Source: Pectobacterium polonicum
GTDB lineage: Bacteria; Pseudomonadota; Gammaproteobacteria; Enterobacterales; Enterobacteriaceae
Assembly (NCBI RefSeq): GCF_005497185.1
Contig: NZ_RJTN01000011.1
Location: forward strand, 1 to 64,000
Length of the DNA stretch: 64,000 bases
Reading direction: 5' to 3'
Shown here: positions 31,771 through 41,033 of the stretch, in pieces
Numbering within the stretch: position 1 is the stretch's first letter
Layout: each line of letters starts with the position of its first letter
The notes under the pieces: model-generated
The model's database searches: none
What the model was told of the DNA's origin: nothing
Seen by the model: the letters and a program-made list of their open reading frames with translations, nothing else
Translations under genes and position numbers: made by a program

Positions 31771-33450
31771 ATGAAGTTTGTAGCATCTTTTTCGCAACCC
31801 AAGTTATCGTTTGTCCTGGCAATCTATATTGGTCTTTTTCTCAATACCTCAGTGTATTACCGCCGATTTGATTATTTTTCACTCTCTGCTGGCAGCCAGA
31901 TTCCAACGCTTATTCCCGCTCTTGTCGAATTGACAGCAAGTATCTTATTCACCTTTTTCCTGATGAGAATTATTTCACTTGGGGGACGCCGTTTTTATCG
32001 GATTATCGCTTCTATTTTGGTGTTGATTTCCGTTTCCGCTAGCTATTACATGACGTTTTTCAATGTCGTGATTGGCTATGGGATTGTTGCAGCAGTCATG
32101 ACCACGGATATTGATCTTTCTAAAGAAGTTATTGGCTTTCGTTTTTTCCTGTGGATGCTAGTGGTGAGTGCGCTGCCATTATTTCTGATCTGGAAGAACT
32201 CGCTGCGCGATACGTTGATCGAACAACTTAAATCGCCAGGGAAGCGTTTGATTCCTCTTTTGGTTCTTGTCGCTGTCGTTGCACTCGTGTGGATGCCACT
32301 TCGCTATATGGACAAGGCTCAGTCGGTGTCTGAACGAGAATCCAATGTGGATTTACCTAGTTATGGCGGCGTTGTGGCTCACTCGTATTTGCCTTCTAAC
32401 TGGTTATCCGCGTTAGGGTTATTTGCATACACCAAGTATGACGAGAGTCAGGATTCCTCCAATCTTTTCGACCCCGCTCAGCACTTTACCTATGTCCCGC
32501 CGAAAGGTATTGATGATACTTACGTGGTTTTCATTATTGGTGAAACAACCCGTTGGGATCATATGGGGCTGTTAGGCTACGAGCGAGATACGACACCGAA
32601 GTTATCAAAAGAAAAAAATCTGGTCGCATTCCGTGGCCAATCGTGTGATACCTCAACCAAACTTTCCATGCGCTGTATGTTTGTGCGAGAAGGCGGTACG
32701 GAAGACAACCCGCAGCGAACGCTAAAAGAACAGAACGTCTTTGCCGTAATGAAAGAGCTGGGCTTTACCTCCGAACTGTTTGCGATGCAAAGTGAGGTGT
32801 GGTTTTACAATAGCATTGAGGCGAATAACTATTCCTTCCGAGAAATGATCGCGTCAGAGAAACAGAATGACGGCAAATCGGTGCAGGATATGTTGCTCGT
32901 TGATGAGGTCAAGGAGTCGCTGGCACGCTACCCTCAAGGTAAACACCTGATTGTGTTGCATACCAAAGGCTCTCACTACCTGTACTCCATGCGATATCCC
33001 CGTAGCTATGCACATTATCAGCCTGAGTGTATGGGCGTTGATGCTTCCTGTTCGCGTGAGCAGTTGATTAATGCTTTTGACAACAGTGTGCTCTATACCG
33101 ATAGCTTTATTGATAGCGTGATCGATCAGGTTCGGGACAAGAAAGCGATCGTGTTTTATGCCTCCGATCACGGTGAATCTATTGATGATAACTACCATTT
33201 GCACGGCACGCCGCGTCAGATGGCGCCACCTGAGCAGTTCCGTTCACCGATGCTGGTGTGGACATCGGATAAATTTCTGGCTGACACCGATAACTTACAT
33301 GCGTTTGAGCAGTTGAAAACCCAGCAGCGCGTTGGTAAAACACATCGCCATGAAGAGTTGTTTGATACGATTCTTGGATGTTTGGGATACACGTCGCCTG
33401 ACGGCGGTATTAATCCTAAGAATAACTGGTGTCAGAGACCTGCTAATTGA
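31771..33450 (+). CDS. eptB: Kdo2-lipid A phosphoethanolamine 7''-transferase EptB
   Basis: 559 residues. An inner-membrane enzyme that adds phosphoethanolamine to the outer Kdo of lipopolysaccharide. About five membrane helices occupy residues 10-190, then a periplasmic alkaline-phosphatase-like domain. The FIIGETTRWDHMG metal site, the Thr nucleophile (T296) in DTSTKLSMRC, and the FYASDHGES zinc ligands are present. The closing GCLGYTSPDGGIN block and overall match identify EptB rather than EptA/CptA. The upstream region (31517-31770) is AT-rich with a CCTGAG...CTCAGG hairpin at 31677-31709, in or near the 5' leader. In E. coli this mRNA is silenced by the sRNA MgrR; no such RNA gene is seen here. 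A tRNA-Pro gene follows. Confidence 0.95.
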   Translation: MKFVASFSQPKLSFVLAIYIGLFLNTSVYYRRFDYFSLSAGSQIPTLIPALVELTASILFTFFLMRIISLGGRRFYRIIASILVLISVSASYYMTFFNVVIGYGIVAAVMTTDIDLSKEVIGFRFFLWMLVVSALPLFLIWKNSLRDTLIEQLKSPGKRLIPLLVLVAVVALVWMPLRYMDKAQSVSERESNVDLPSYGGVVAHSYLPSNWLSALGLFAYTKYDESQDSSNLFDPAQHFTYVPPKGIDDTYVVFIIGETTRWDHMGLLGYERDTTPKLSKEKNLVAFRGQSCDTSTKLSMRCMFVREGGTEDNPQRTLKEQNVFAVMKELGFTSELFAMQSEVWFYNSIEANNYSFREMIASEKQNDGKSVQDMLLVDEVKESLARYPQGKHLIVLHTKGSHYLYSMRYPRSYAHYQPECMGVDASCSREQLINAFDNSVLYTDSFIDSVIDQVRDKKAIVFYASDHGESIDDNYHLHGTPRQMAPPEQFRSPMLVWTSDKFLADTDNLHAFEQLKTQQRVGKTHRHEELFDTILGCLGYTSPDGGINPKNNWCQRPAN

Positions 33451-33581
33451 TATGAATCACGGACAAGGACGTCAGTTTCAGGCTGTAAATACAAGAGATG
33501 GATACTTTAACGGCAGCCGGAATCCTTTTGTGAAAAAGGGATTGACGCTTCAATGAGGTAGCAGTAATATGCGCCCGCATT

Positions 33582-33658
33582 CGGCGAGTAGCGCAGCTTG
33601 GTAGCGCAACTGGTTTGGGACCAGTGGGTCGGAGGTTCGAATCCTCTCTCGCCGACCA
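33582..33658 (+). tRNA. proM: tRNA-Pro (UGG anticodon)
   Basis: 77 nt with encoded CCA. Acceptor CGGCGAG pairs with CTCGCCG, the anticodon arm is ACTGG-TTTGGGA-CCAGT giving anticodon TGG, and the T-arm is GGAGG-TTCGAAT-CCTCT. It reads like E. coli proM. In E. coli the tRNA next to eptB is proK (CGG anticodon), so the neighbour is the same but the isoacceptor differs. Confidence 0.97.
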
Positions 33659-34092
33659 ACACACTTCCTCAGTAAATCATTCTTAGTTTTTCTCCCGTTT
33701 CAATCATCGTCTATACACACTATTTGTTTAAAAATAGTCTCGTTTTAAGAACGCTTTCGTTTAAAAAATAGTCGATTGTGAACGTTATCCTTTATAAATA
33801 CAGGGTTTTATCTCCGTATTCTTTATCGTCGGAAATTTCCATATGCCCTCTATTTTCAGTTCGGAATGTTCCCAAAAATAGCGTGAAAAACCGCGCGTTA
33901 ATTATCATAAATAATACCTATCTTTTTGTTTTTTAATGGTTTAAGTAAAATCAATTCCGCTTATTTAAGAATAATACTGACTTTACCTCTCCGTATTTAA
34001 ATGTAAATTTATGTGCGGACAACATTCGCGATACTTATATATTCGCTTTGTTGAAGCCGTCTTTTTATTCAAATATGGAAGATGTTTCGATC
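33659..34092. other. AT-rich intergenic region before the Ail-type gene
   Basis: About 430 bases with no coding sequence on either strand. It is strongly AT-rich with homopolymer-like runs (TTTTTCTCC, AAAAATAG, TTTTTGTTTTTTAATGG). Such tracts usually carry promoters and nucleoid-protein (H-NS) targets; no specific operator was recognised. Confidence 0.6.
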
Positions 34093-34617
34093 ATGAAAAA
34101 AACAACACTGCTACTCTCCACTTTGATTGCTTGTGCCATGGGAATGTCTGCTGCTCAGGCGACACAAACAGTGTCTTTGGGTTATGCTCAGGCGAAAGTC
34201 GATGACTTTAAAGATCCAAAAGGGATTACGGCCAAATACCATTATCAGGGTGATTCTGCACTTGGTATTATCGGTTCTTTCACTTATGTGAGCGCGGAAC
34301 AAACTGAGTATTATCAGAATTCAAGCAGTGATGTTTATAAGCTGAAATACTATTCACTGATGGCAGGTCCATCTTACCGCTTTAATGAATATGTCAGTGT
34401 TTATGGTTTAGCGGGGATTGGGCGTGGTAAATCCAGTTGGGAAGAAGGGGATGCGTTCCGCCAATCTGGTAGCGAAAGCAAATCCAGCTTTGCTTACGGT
34501 GCCGGTATTCAAATCACACCGGTAGCAAACTGGGCGATTGATATTGGCTACGAAGGCACGAAAATCTACGAAACGCGTGTAGACGGTTTTAATATTGGCG
34601 TCGGTTACCGTTTCTGA
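34093..34617 (+). CDS. Ail/OmpX-family outer membrane protein
   Basis: 174 residues. Signal peptide 1-24 (MKKTTLLLSTLIACAMGMSA-AQA) precedes an eight-stranded beta-barrel of the Ail/Lom/OmpX/PagC family: alternating strands such as TQTVSLGYAQAKV, YYSLMAGPSYRF and FAYGAGIQI, and a closing strand GFNIGVGYRF with terminal Phe. These proteins act in adhesion and in resistance to host defences in animal pathogens. Substrate or partner here is unknown. An upstream in-frame ATG (34048) would add 15 residues before the signal peptide and is rejected. The long AT-rich leader suggests environmental regulation. Confidence 0.9.
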   Translation: MKKTTLLLSTLIACAMGMSAAQATQTVSLGYAQAKVDDFKDPKGITAKYHYQGDSALGIIGSFTYVSAEQTEYYQNSSSDVYKLKYYSLMAGPSYRFNEYVSVYGLAGIGRGKSSWEEGDAFRQSGSESKSSFAYGAGIQITPVANWAIDIGYEGTKIYETRVDGFNIGVGYRF

Positions 34618-34660
34618 TTTGCCAATTATAAAATACCGGTGGACAAGCTTCTGCCGGTTA

Positions 34661-36265
34661 TTACTTCTTTTCCCTTTCTTCTTTTTTATTCATAAAGCTT
34701 TCTATCGATTTATTACTATGATAGTGCAGCCATACTAGCAACGATTCGTTGTTCATCGGCTTCGCATAAAGAAATCCCTGTATATATTTGACGCCGTGCT
34801 GTTGTAAATACATGAGTTGTTGCGTGGTTTCCACGCCTTCTGCTATCGATTGAAGTTTGATGCGATGACTCAAATTAATAATGGCATCAAGAATGGGGGC
34901 TTCTTCATCCGGTGATGAAATGGCACTGACGAATCCCTGATCGATTTTCAGGCAATCCAGTGGGAAATTTTGCAGATAAGAGAGTGAACAGTGGCCGGTG
35001 CCGAAGTCATCGATGGCGATCATAAAGCCATCTTCACGTAGTTGATGCAGGCGCTGTATGACTTCAGGACCGTTGCTGATGAGGTTACGTTCTGTCAGTT
35101 CCAGCGTGATGCTTAACGAATGAGATGCCACTTTTTCTGCGAAGCGATGTACGTCTGAAACGAAATTTGGGTGATGTAGGTGCTCGGCTGCAACGTTAAG
35201 GCTCAGATGAAATCCGGGTTTTACCTGCCAACTGGCGATATCGGCTGCGACCAGATCAAATAAATGCCGGGTGATGGGGATAATCATGCTTTCTGCTTCG
35301 GCGGCAGAGATAAAGATATCGGGTCTGATCCACTGTCCATTGCTGCGCCGCCAGCGCAGTAATGTCTCAACGCCGATGCAGGATTGCGATTCTGCATCAT
35401 AGATGGGCTGGTAATATACGGAAAATTCGCCTTTGGCGATGCCTTTACGGAGCTCGTCGCGGAATAATAATTTACGTTTTTGCCAGTACCACATCATTGC
35501 AAAGAAGAGCAGGGAGAGAATCATTGCCAGCGGCAAGAACGTGAAGAACGCCTGCTTCCAGTTTGCGACAGATTGAGAGGTTGGTGCGGTAATCGTAAGG
35601 GTTATCGGGAAAGCGCTCGATCTTATTTCAAGCGCTGAGGTAGAAAATAAGCCCGAGTTGAGCGTAATTATCGGGCCAATTTGAATGGGGTAACCGTTGC
35701 CGATCTTCAGTGTAAGTTGATAGCCGCGGGTTTGGCTGATCGCCGTCATAAGATCGATCAGGTACTGCGCGTCAACCATGGTGTAAGCGCCATAACCTGT
35801 GAGGGGCATCTGGATGAAGATGATTGCAGGGCGTGCTCTCACGTTGTCTGAGCCTGCAATTGACAGGCTCCAGCGTTCAGAATAGGTATCCGGGAGCGGC
35901 TGTTGAATGACGCGACTTATTGGTGTCAGTGCGTTGCCAAACGTTGAAGAGCAGTAGACATCGGTATTATGGGTGACGCCGATCGCGCGAAAGTAAGGAA
36001 AAATCGAGCCAAGACGTTGCAGCGCATCACCGATGGCATCACAGGACTGACCATGAAAGTGCTGGAGGCGATCCACCATCTTCCACGCCTGTGTCGAAAT
36101 ATTCTCAGCATGATTCATTGCGATTTGCGCAGTGGCTTCCAAATCGCGTTTTACCATTAACCTGGATTCTACAAAAGTGAACAGTAATCCCAGCAGCAGT
36201 GGCAGCATACCTGCTGTCAGTAGCTGCAACATGTTGATTTTACGTTCACTACGTCTGGGGCTCAT
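34661..36265 (-). CDS. CSS-motif EAL-domain cyclic-di-GMP phosphodiesterase
   Basis: 534 residues. A membrane helix near 13-33 is followed by a periplasmic sensor domain with the CSS motif (VYCSSTFG) and a second Cys (QSCDAIG). A second membrane helix near 242-264 and a cytoplasmic EAL domain (about 275-520) follow. In E. coli PDEs of this class the redox state of the periplasmic cysteines, set by DsbA/DsbB, controls activity. The EAL signature reads E-T-L-L-R-W. Downstream catalytic blocks (LELTERNLI, IDDFGTGHCSLSYL, LKIDQGFV, IAEGVET, QGFLYAKP) look intact, so it should hydrolyse c-di-GMP. GGAGATGTGA precedes the ATG. Confidence 0.93.
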   Translation of the reverse strand: MSPRRSERKINMLQLLTAGMLPLLLGLLFTFVESRLMVKRDLEATAQIAMNHAENISTQAWKMVDRLQHFHGQSCDAIGDALQRLGSIFPYFRAIGVTHNTDVYCSSTFGNALTPISRVIQQPLPDTYSERWSLSIAGSDNVRARPAIIFIQMPLTGYGAYTMVDAQYLIDLMTAISQTRGYQLTLKIGNGYPIQIGPIITLNSGLFSTSALEIRSSAFPITLTITAPTSQSVANWKQAFFTFLPLAMILSLLFFAMMWYWQKRKLLFRDELRKGIAKGEFSVYYQPIYDAESQSCIGVETLLRWRRSNGQWIRPDIFISAAEAESMIIPITRHLFDLVAADIASWQVKPGFHLSLNVAAEHLHHPNFVSDVHRFAEKVASHSLSITLELTERNLISNGPEVIQRLHQLREDGFMIAIDDFGTGHCSLSYLQNFPLDCLKIDQGFVSAISSPDEEAPILDAIINLSHRIKLQSIAEGVETTQQLMYLQQHGVKYIQGFLYAKPMNNESLLVWLHYHSNKSIESFMNKKEEREKK

Positions 36266-36357
36266 TCACATCTCCTTTCTGGCAGCAGAGGCCGATGTAG
36301 AGACGTCCCTTTCTCCATTAACTAAAGGAGAGCGCTGAATAGAGGTTATTATAGTGC

Positions 36358-37557
36358 CTATTTGCTAAAAGGCAGCGCTTGTGCGCAGGCCCATGCTGAA
36401 CTCCACGCCCATTGGAAATTATAGCCTCCCAGCCAGCCAGTTACATCGACCACTTCACCGATGAAATACAGCCCTGGCACTGAATTGGCCTCCATGGTTT
36501 TGGAAGACAGCGCGCGGGTGTCAACGCCGCCGATAGTGACTTCGGCGGTACGGTAGCCCTCCGTACCATTTGGCTGTACGCGCCACTGTTGCAGGCTTTG
36601 TTCAATTTGTAGCTGCTGTGCGCTGTTGAGCTGTTTCAACGTCACATCCGGCAGTTGTCCTAGTGTTTGCAGGCATTCAACCAGTCGTTTAGGCAGCCAC
36701 TGTGCCAACGTATTTTTCAGGCTTTGGTTTGGGTGGGCACTGCGTTCATCATTGATGAGCTGGGCGAGATTGTGTCCGGGTAGCAAGTTAATGGTGACGA
36801 ATTCACCCGCTTGCCAGTAGCTGGAAATTTGCAAAATAGCGGGGCCAGAGAGCCCACGATGTGTGAACAGGATGTTTTCACGGAACGTCACGCCATTTTC
36901 TGCGGTGATGACGGTAGGTACAGAAACGCCGGAGAGCGTTTGCAACTGTTCGAGCAGTGGTTTGTGCAGCGTAAAGGGTACCAGCGCGGCGCGGGTTGGG
37001 AGTACGTTAAGATCAAACTGCGCGGCAAGCTGGTAACCGAACGGCGTTGCGCCCAGACCGGGCATCGACAAGCCGCCGCAGGCAACGACCAGCGATGCGC
37101 TTTGGAATGATGTACCGTTGCTGAGGTGGATGCTGAACAGATCGTCTGATTTCACCACTGAGGTCACTTCACTGCGCAGACGGAGGGTGACGTTCGCCCG
37201 CTCACACTCTGTTACCAGCATGTCCACGATTTGCTGGGCGGAATCATCGCAGAATAGCTGGCCAAGTGTTTTTTCGTGGTAAGCGATGCGGTGGCTGTTG
37301 ACCAAACTAATGAAATCCCATTGGGTATAACGCGCCAGTGCCGATTTACAGAAGTGAGGATTGTGGGACAGATACGCGGCTGGTTCCGCATACATATTGG
37401 TAAAGTTGCAGCGTCCGCCGCCGGACATCAATATTTTACGCCCCGCCTTCTTGCCGTTATCGAGCAGTAGAACACGCAGCCCACGCTGTCCCGCCTGTGC
37501 GGCACAAAACATACCTGCTGCACCAGCACCGATGATGACAACGTCAAACTGTTCCAC
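36358..37557 (-). CDS. yhiN: Flavoprotein YhiN (HI0933 family)
   Basis: 399 residues from a GTG start. A conserved Rossmann-type NAD(P)/FAD flavoprotein of the BaiN/HI0933 family; cellular role not established. The dinucleotide fold VVIIGAGAAGMFCAAQAG is at the N-terminus. The family blocks GRKILMSGGGRCNFTN, LFTHRGLSGPA and the C-terminal GEVVDVTGWLGGYNFQWAW are intact. A GGAGA ribosome site stands 8-9 nt before the GTG at 37557. The frame is open 16 codons further but without conservation. Divergent from pitA, with an AT-rich 268-nt spacer. Confidence 0.93.
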   Translation of the reverse strand: MEQFDVVIIGAGAAGMFCAAQAGQRGLRVLLLDNGKKAGRKILMSGGGRCNFTNMYAEPAAYLSHNPHFCKSALARYTQWDFISLVNSHRIAYHEKTLGQLFCDDSAQQIVDMLVTECERANVTLRLRSEVTSVVKSDDLFSIHLSNGTSFQSASLVVACGGLSMPGLGATPFGYQLAAQFDLNVLPTRAALVPFTLHKPLLEQLQTLSGVSVPTVITAENGVTFRENILFTHRGLSGPAILQISSYWQAGEFVTINLLPGHNLAQLINDERSAHPNQSLKNTLAQWLPKRLVECLQTLGQLPDVTLKQLNSAQQLQIEQSLQQWRVQPNGTEGYRTAEVTIGGVDTRALSSKTMEANSVPGLYFIGEVVDVTGWLGGYNFQWAWSSAWACAQALPFSK

Positions 37558-37825
37558 AATGCATTTCTCCGATGAGTGATTGATGACCGCAGGCAAATGG
37601 GCCATTGGGGCGGCAAATTGTAGTGTTGGTTTTTGTTCGATACCAGCGTAACAATTTGCATGTTTTAGTAAAAATATATAATTAATTGATTTATATTGAT
37701 TAAGTGGTTTTCTTGTCGATACCCGTCACATTTTAAGTCAAAAAAATGTCATATTTTCCTTTTCCCCACCCCTGCTTGTCGCCGATAATGCGCCGCGTTC
37801 ATGACCACTAAATGGCCTAACGTTT

Positions 37826-39331
37826 ATGCTACATTTATTTGCCGGACTGGATTACTACACCGGCCTGATGTTGATATTGGCTTTGTTGTTTGTATTGATG
37901 TACGAAGCCATTAACGGTTTTCACGATACTGCGAATGCCGTTGCCACCGTTATTTATACCCGAGCCATGCGCGCCGAGTTTGCCGTTGTTATGGCGGGTG
38001 TCTTTAATTTCTTCGGTGTACTGCTGGGCGGCCTGAGCGTGGCCTATGCAATTGTTCACCTCCTCCCCACGGATTTATTGCTGAATGTGAGTTCGGCGCA
38101 TGGTCTGGCGATGGTCTTTTCCATGCTGCTGGCCGCTATTATCTGGAATCTTGGTACTTGGTATTTTGGTATTCCTGCCTCCAGCTCTCACACGTTGATT
38201 GGCTCCATCATCGGTATTGGTTTGACCAACGCACTGCTGACGGATACCTCCATCGTGGATGCGTTGAACGTGCCGAAAATGATCAGCATTTTCCTGTCAC
38301 TGCTGTTATCGCCCATTGTGGGGATGGTAGTTGCAGGCCTGATGCTGCTGGTACTGCGTCGGTTCTGGAACAACAGTAAAAAACGCAAACGCGTGCATCT
38401 GACGCCCGTCGATCGCGAAAAGCAGGACGGCAAGCGTAAGCCGCCGTTCTGGACGCGTACCGCGCTGATTTTATCGGCGATTGGCGTGAGCTTCTCTCAC
38501 GGTGCAAACGACGGTCAGAAAGGTATCGGCCTGATTATGCTGGTGCTGATTGGCGTCGCGCCTGCCGGGTTTATTGTCAACATGAACGCGTCTGGCTATG
38601 ACATCAGCCGTACCCGTGATGCCGTTGTCAACTTGCAGGAATACTACAAGCAGCACGGCGACGCGTTGACGCACGTCATCGACCTGTCCCCGCCAGTGAT
38701 TCCTACGCCAGAAAGCACGATTCCCGGCAACGGTCAGAAAGAGTTCCACTGTGATAGTTCACGCGTAATGGTTGCGATTGAGCGCACACAGGGCTTGCTG
38801 AATAACCTGAAAAGCTATGACCAACTGAACCCTGACGATCGCAGCAGAGTGCGTCGCCTGCTGATGTGTATCTCGGATACGATGGATCGGGTGATCAAGC
38901 TGCCAGAAACGTCGGGCGAAGATAAACGCTACCTGAGCAACCTGCGTAAAGATATGCTTCAGACGGTTGAATATGCGCCTCTTTGGATCATCGTTGCCGT
39001 CGCACTGGCGCTGTCTCTGGGCACCATGGTGGGCTGGAAACGCGTTGCTGTCACCATCGGCGAGAAGATTGGCAAGAAAGGTATGACCTACGCACAGGGT
39101 GTTTCGGCACAGGTGACGGCGGCCTTGTCGATTGGCGTTGCCAGCTACACCGGTATGCCGGTTTCCACCACGCACGTATTATCCTCGGCGGTTGCCGGGA
39201 CGATGATTGCTGACGGTGGGGGAGTACAGGGCAAAACGATAAGAAGCATTCTGCTGGCCTGGGTATTGACGCTGCCTGTCTCAATGCTGATGTCTGGCGC
39301 GCTGTACTGGTTGGCTCTGAAGCTGATTTGA
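37826..39331 (+). CDS. pitA: Low-affinity inorganic phosphate transporter PitA
   Basis: 501 residues. A proton symporter for metal-phosphate complexes of the PiT family. The duplicated PD001131 signatures appear twice, as [18 protein letters not shown] near residue 31 and [14 protein letters not shown] near 220. About 10 membrane helices are split by a long hydrophilic loop (about 265-390). The second half ends with [20 protein letters not shown]. In E. coli pitA adjoins uspB-uspA in the same way. A strong T-tailed terminator follows. Confidence 0.95.
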   Translation: MLHLFAGLDYYTGLMLILALLFVLMYEAINGFHDTANAVATVIYTRAMRAEFAVVMAGVFNFFGVLLGGLSVAYAIVHLLPTDLLLNVSSAHGLAMVFSMLLAAIIWNLGTWYFGIPASSSHTLIGSIIGIGLTNALLTDTSIVDALNVPKMISIFLSLLLSPIVGMVVAGLMLLVLRRFWNNSKKRKRVHLTPVDREKQDGKRKPPFWTRTALILSAIGVSFSHGANDGQKGIGLIMLVLIGVAPAGFIVNMNASGYDISRTRDAVVNLQEYYKQHGDALTHVIDLSPPVIPTPESTIPGNGQKEFHCDSSRVMVAIERTQGLLNNLKSYDQLNPDDRSRVRRLLMCISDTMDRVIKLPETSGEDKRYLSNLRKDMLQTVEYAPLWIIVAVALALSLGTMVGWKRVAVTIGEKIGKKGMTYAQGVSAQVTAALSIGVASYTGMPVSTTHVLSSAVAGTMIADGGGVQGKTIRSILLAWVLTLPVSMLMSGALYWLALKLI

Positions 39332-39352
39332 TTTTGGTAACTGGTTAATCAT

Positions 39353-39385
39353 AAAAAAGGCGATTCTGTGGGGAATCGCCTTTTT
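39353..39385. terminator. Terminator between pitA and uspB
   Basis: AAAAAAGGCGATTC / GAATCGCCTTTTT hairpin with a T-run on the pitA strand and an A-run that becomes a T-run for uspB transcripts, so it can stop both convergent genes. Confidence 0.92.
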
Positions 39386-39439
39386 ACTTTTTATCGACGT
39401 TCATGCTGTTAATACCAATAATTGTATAAGTACAATGTG

Positions 39440-39775
39440 TTAATACCACATCATCATGGCAATCAGGCTGATGACGATGAGGCCACACAAGGCGGTCGTG
39501 AGCAGAAATTGCCCTCGTACCCGCTCACAGCGGCGAATAAATTCAGGGTCGTGATGATCAAGATAGCGTTGTGCGTAGAGGTATCCTACCAGCCGGATTT
39601 GTTTGCTTGGCTGCCCGTGCGATGTGAAAAAACCTCCTCCGTCGACGTATTGGTAAAGCAGTGGATCACAGTCACGCAAAATCAGCAGTAACACGCGTAG
39701 TGAAGAGTAATACCTCGCCATATTGATGATACAGACGATACATAAAGCCCAGAAAAGCGCAAATGTACTAATCAT
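39440..39775 (-). CDS. uspB: Universal stress protein B
   Basis: 111 residues with two membrane helices, one at each end ([19 protein letters not shown] and [20 protein letters not shown]), and a charged middle. UspB is a sigma-S dependent inner-membrane protein that affects ethanol tolerance in stationary phase in E. coli. Sequence and position, divergent from uspA and convergent to pitA, are as in E. coli. Confidence 0.93.
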   Translation of the reverse strand: MISTFALFWALCIVCIINMARYYSSLRVLLLILRDCDPLLYQYVDGGGFFTSHGQPSKQIRLVGYLYAQRYLDHHDPEFIRRCERVRGQFLLTTALCGLIVISLIAMMMWY

Positions 39776-40303
39776 GCTTCCCTCCCGGTCGTTCTATTCG
39801 TCAGAGGCGGTGATCATACCTTCCCGTTGCCCACCTGTGACCGATGACAAGCGTTACGATTATCCGCGACGTATTTCAACGACGAATAGTTATGCCACGT
39901 GCTAACGCACGATTTTATTGTCATTTGGTTAGCCAACAGCGTCATGGCTAGCCCCATTCTTGTTTTCCATCCCAGAGCGCAGTGGATAGTCTTACTGCCC
40001 CCTACTTGTAGTGTAGAAGAAGAATGTTCGTTTGTGCCAGAGAGGCAGACGCAATCGGCATGAAGGATGATTTTCGACGAGACAATGCGTTTTCTGGAAG
40101 GAGAAGCTACGCGATTTAACTGTGAAAAGGAGCGGTTTCTACTACACTTATCAATAGAATTAACAGATTTGAAAACGGGTTGTGATCGACTGAACAGTCC
40201 GATAGCGCGGGCGAGTGCTATCCTATAATCCGCCGTTAAGTATCAGATTGGCAGGAGAAATAGCTGCTAACCCTTAATTAGTCTTTACGGAAGGAGTCTC
40301 ATT
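39776..40303. other. uspB-uspA divergent regulatory region
   Basis: 528 bases without a supportable gene. Near the right end a perfect -10 box TATAAT lies at 40224-40229, just after the GCGGGCGAGTGCTATCC discriminator-like stretch. This suits a uspA promoter with a poor -35, and gives a ~75-nt leader ending in AAGGAGT. The rest shows no repeat or long open frame; the only short frames are under 25 codons. Confidence 0.55.
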
Positions 40304-40741
40304 ATGGCTTACAAACACATCCTTATTGCGGTTGACCTTTCTCCAGAAAGCAAAGTGTTAGTGGAAAAAGCGGTGTCAATGGCAAGGCCGTACAATGCGA
40401 AAGTCTCGTTAATCCATGTCGATGTGAATTACTCCGATCTTTACACGGGGCTGATCGACGTCAATCTGGGTGACATGCAACAGCGTATCTCTGAAGAAAC
40501 CCAGAATGCGTTGACTGAGCTGTCCCAAAATGCCGGCTACCCCATCAGCGAAACGCTGAGCGGCAGCGGTGATTTAGGGCAAGTGCTGGTGGATGCAATC
40601 AAGAAATACGACGCTGACCTTGTGCTGTGCGGACACCATCAGGACTTTTGGAGCAAACTGATGTCTTCTGCACGTCAGCTGATTAATACCGTCCATGTCG
40701 ATATGCTCATCGTGCCGTTGCGTGATGAAGAAGACGAATAA
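40304..40741 (+). CDS. uspA: Universal stress protein A
   Basis: 145 residues. A small cytoplasmic alpha/beta protein produced on growth arrest and many stresses, helping survival and oxidative stress defence. Conserved start [23 protein letters not shown]. UspA-type proteins lack the G-2x-G-9x-G(S/T) ATP signature found in UspFG; here the equivalent region reads [20 protein letters not shown], fitting the UspA subgroup. A strong ribosome site AAGGAGT precedes the ATG. Confidence 0.96.
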   Translation: MAYKHILIAVDLSPESKVLVEKAVSMARPYNAKVSLIHVDVNYSDLYTGLIDVNLGDMQQRISEETQNALTELSQNAGYPISETLSGSGDLGQVLVDAIKKYDADLVLCGHHQDFWSKLMSSARQLINTVHVDMLIVPLRDEEDE

Positions 40742-40775
40742 AAATTAGCTTTTTTTGCATTTTTTTTCAGTAGCG

Positions 40776-40804
40776 AAAGGCACGGCTTCTTAGCTGTGCC
40801 TTTT
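40776..40804 (+). terminator. Terminator after uspA
   Basis: AAAGGCACGGC...GTGCCTTTT hairpin with a T-run, ~35 nt after the stop. Two earlier T-runs (40750-40772) are not preceded by hairpins. Confidence 0.8.
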
Positions 40805-41033
40805 GTTATATAACAAAAACTTATGTCTAATTTCTTTCTCAAAATCGCCCAAAAACCCTTCCTATCTCATTGGATTGTAACGTTTATCTGAAAAGAAAAC
40901 GCTTGCTTAAATATCCATCGCCAGTGTTATAGTCCAGAGGACACAACCTCATTTTCACCGATCCCACAAGCTTCTGCGTGTCTAAAAATTAAAGAAGCAG
41001 AAGGGAGCTTATTCGTTCAATCAGGAGCTGTTC

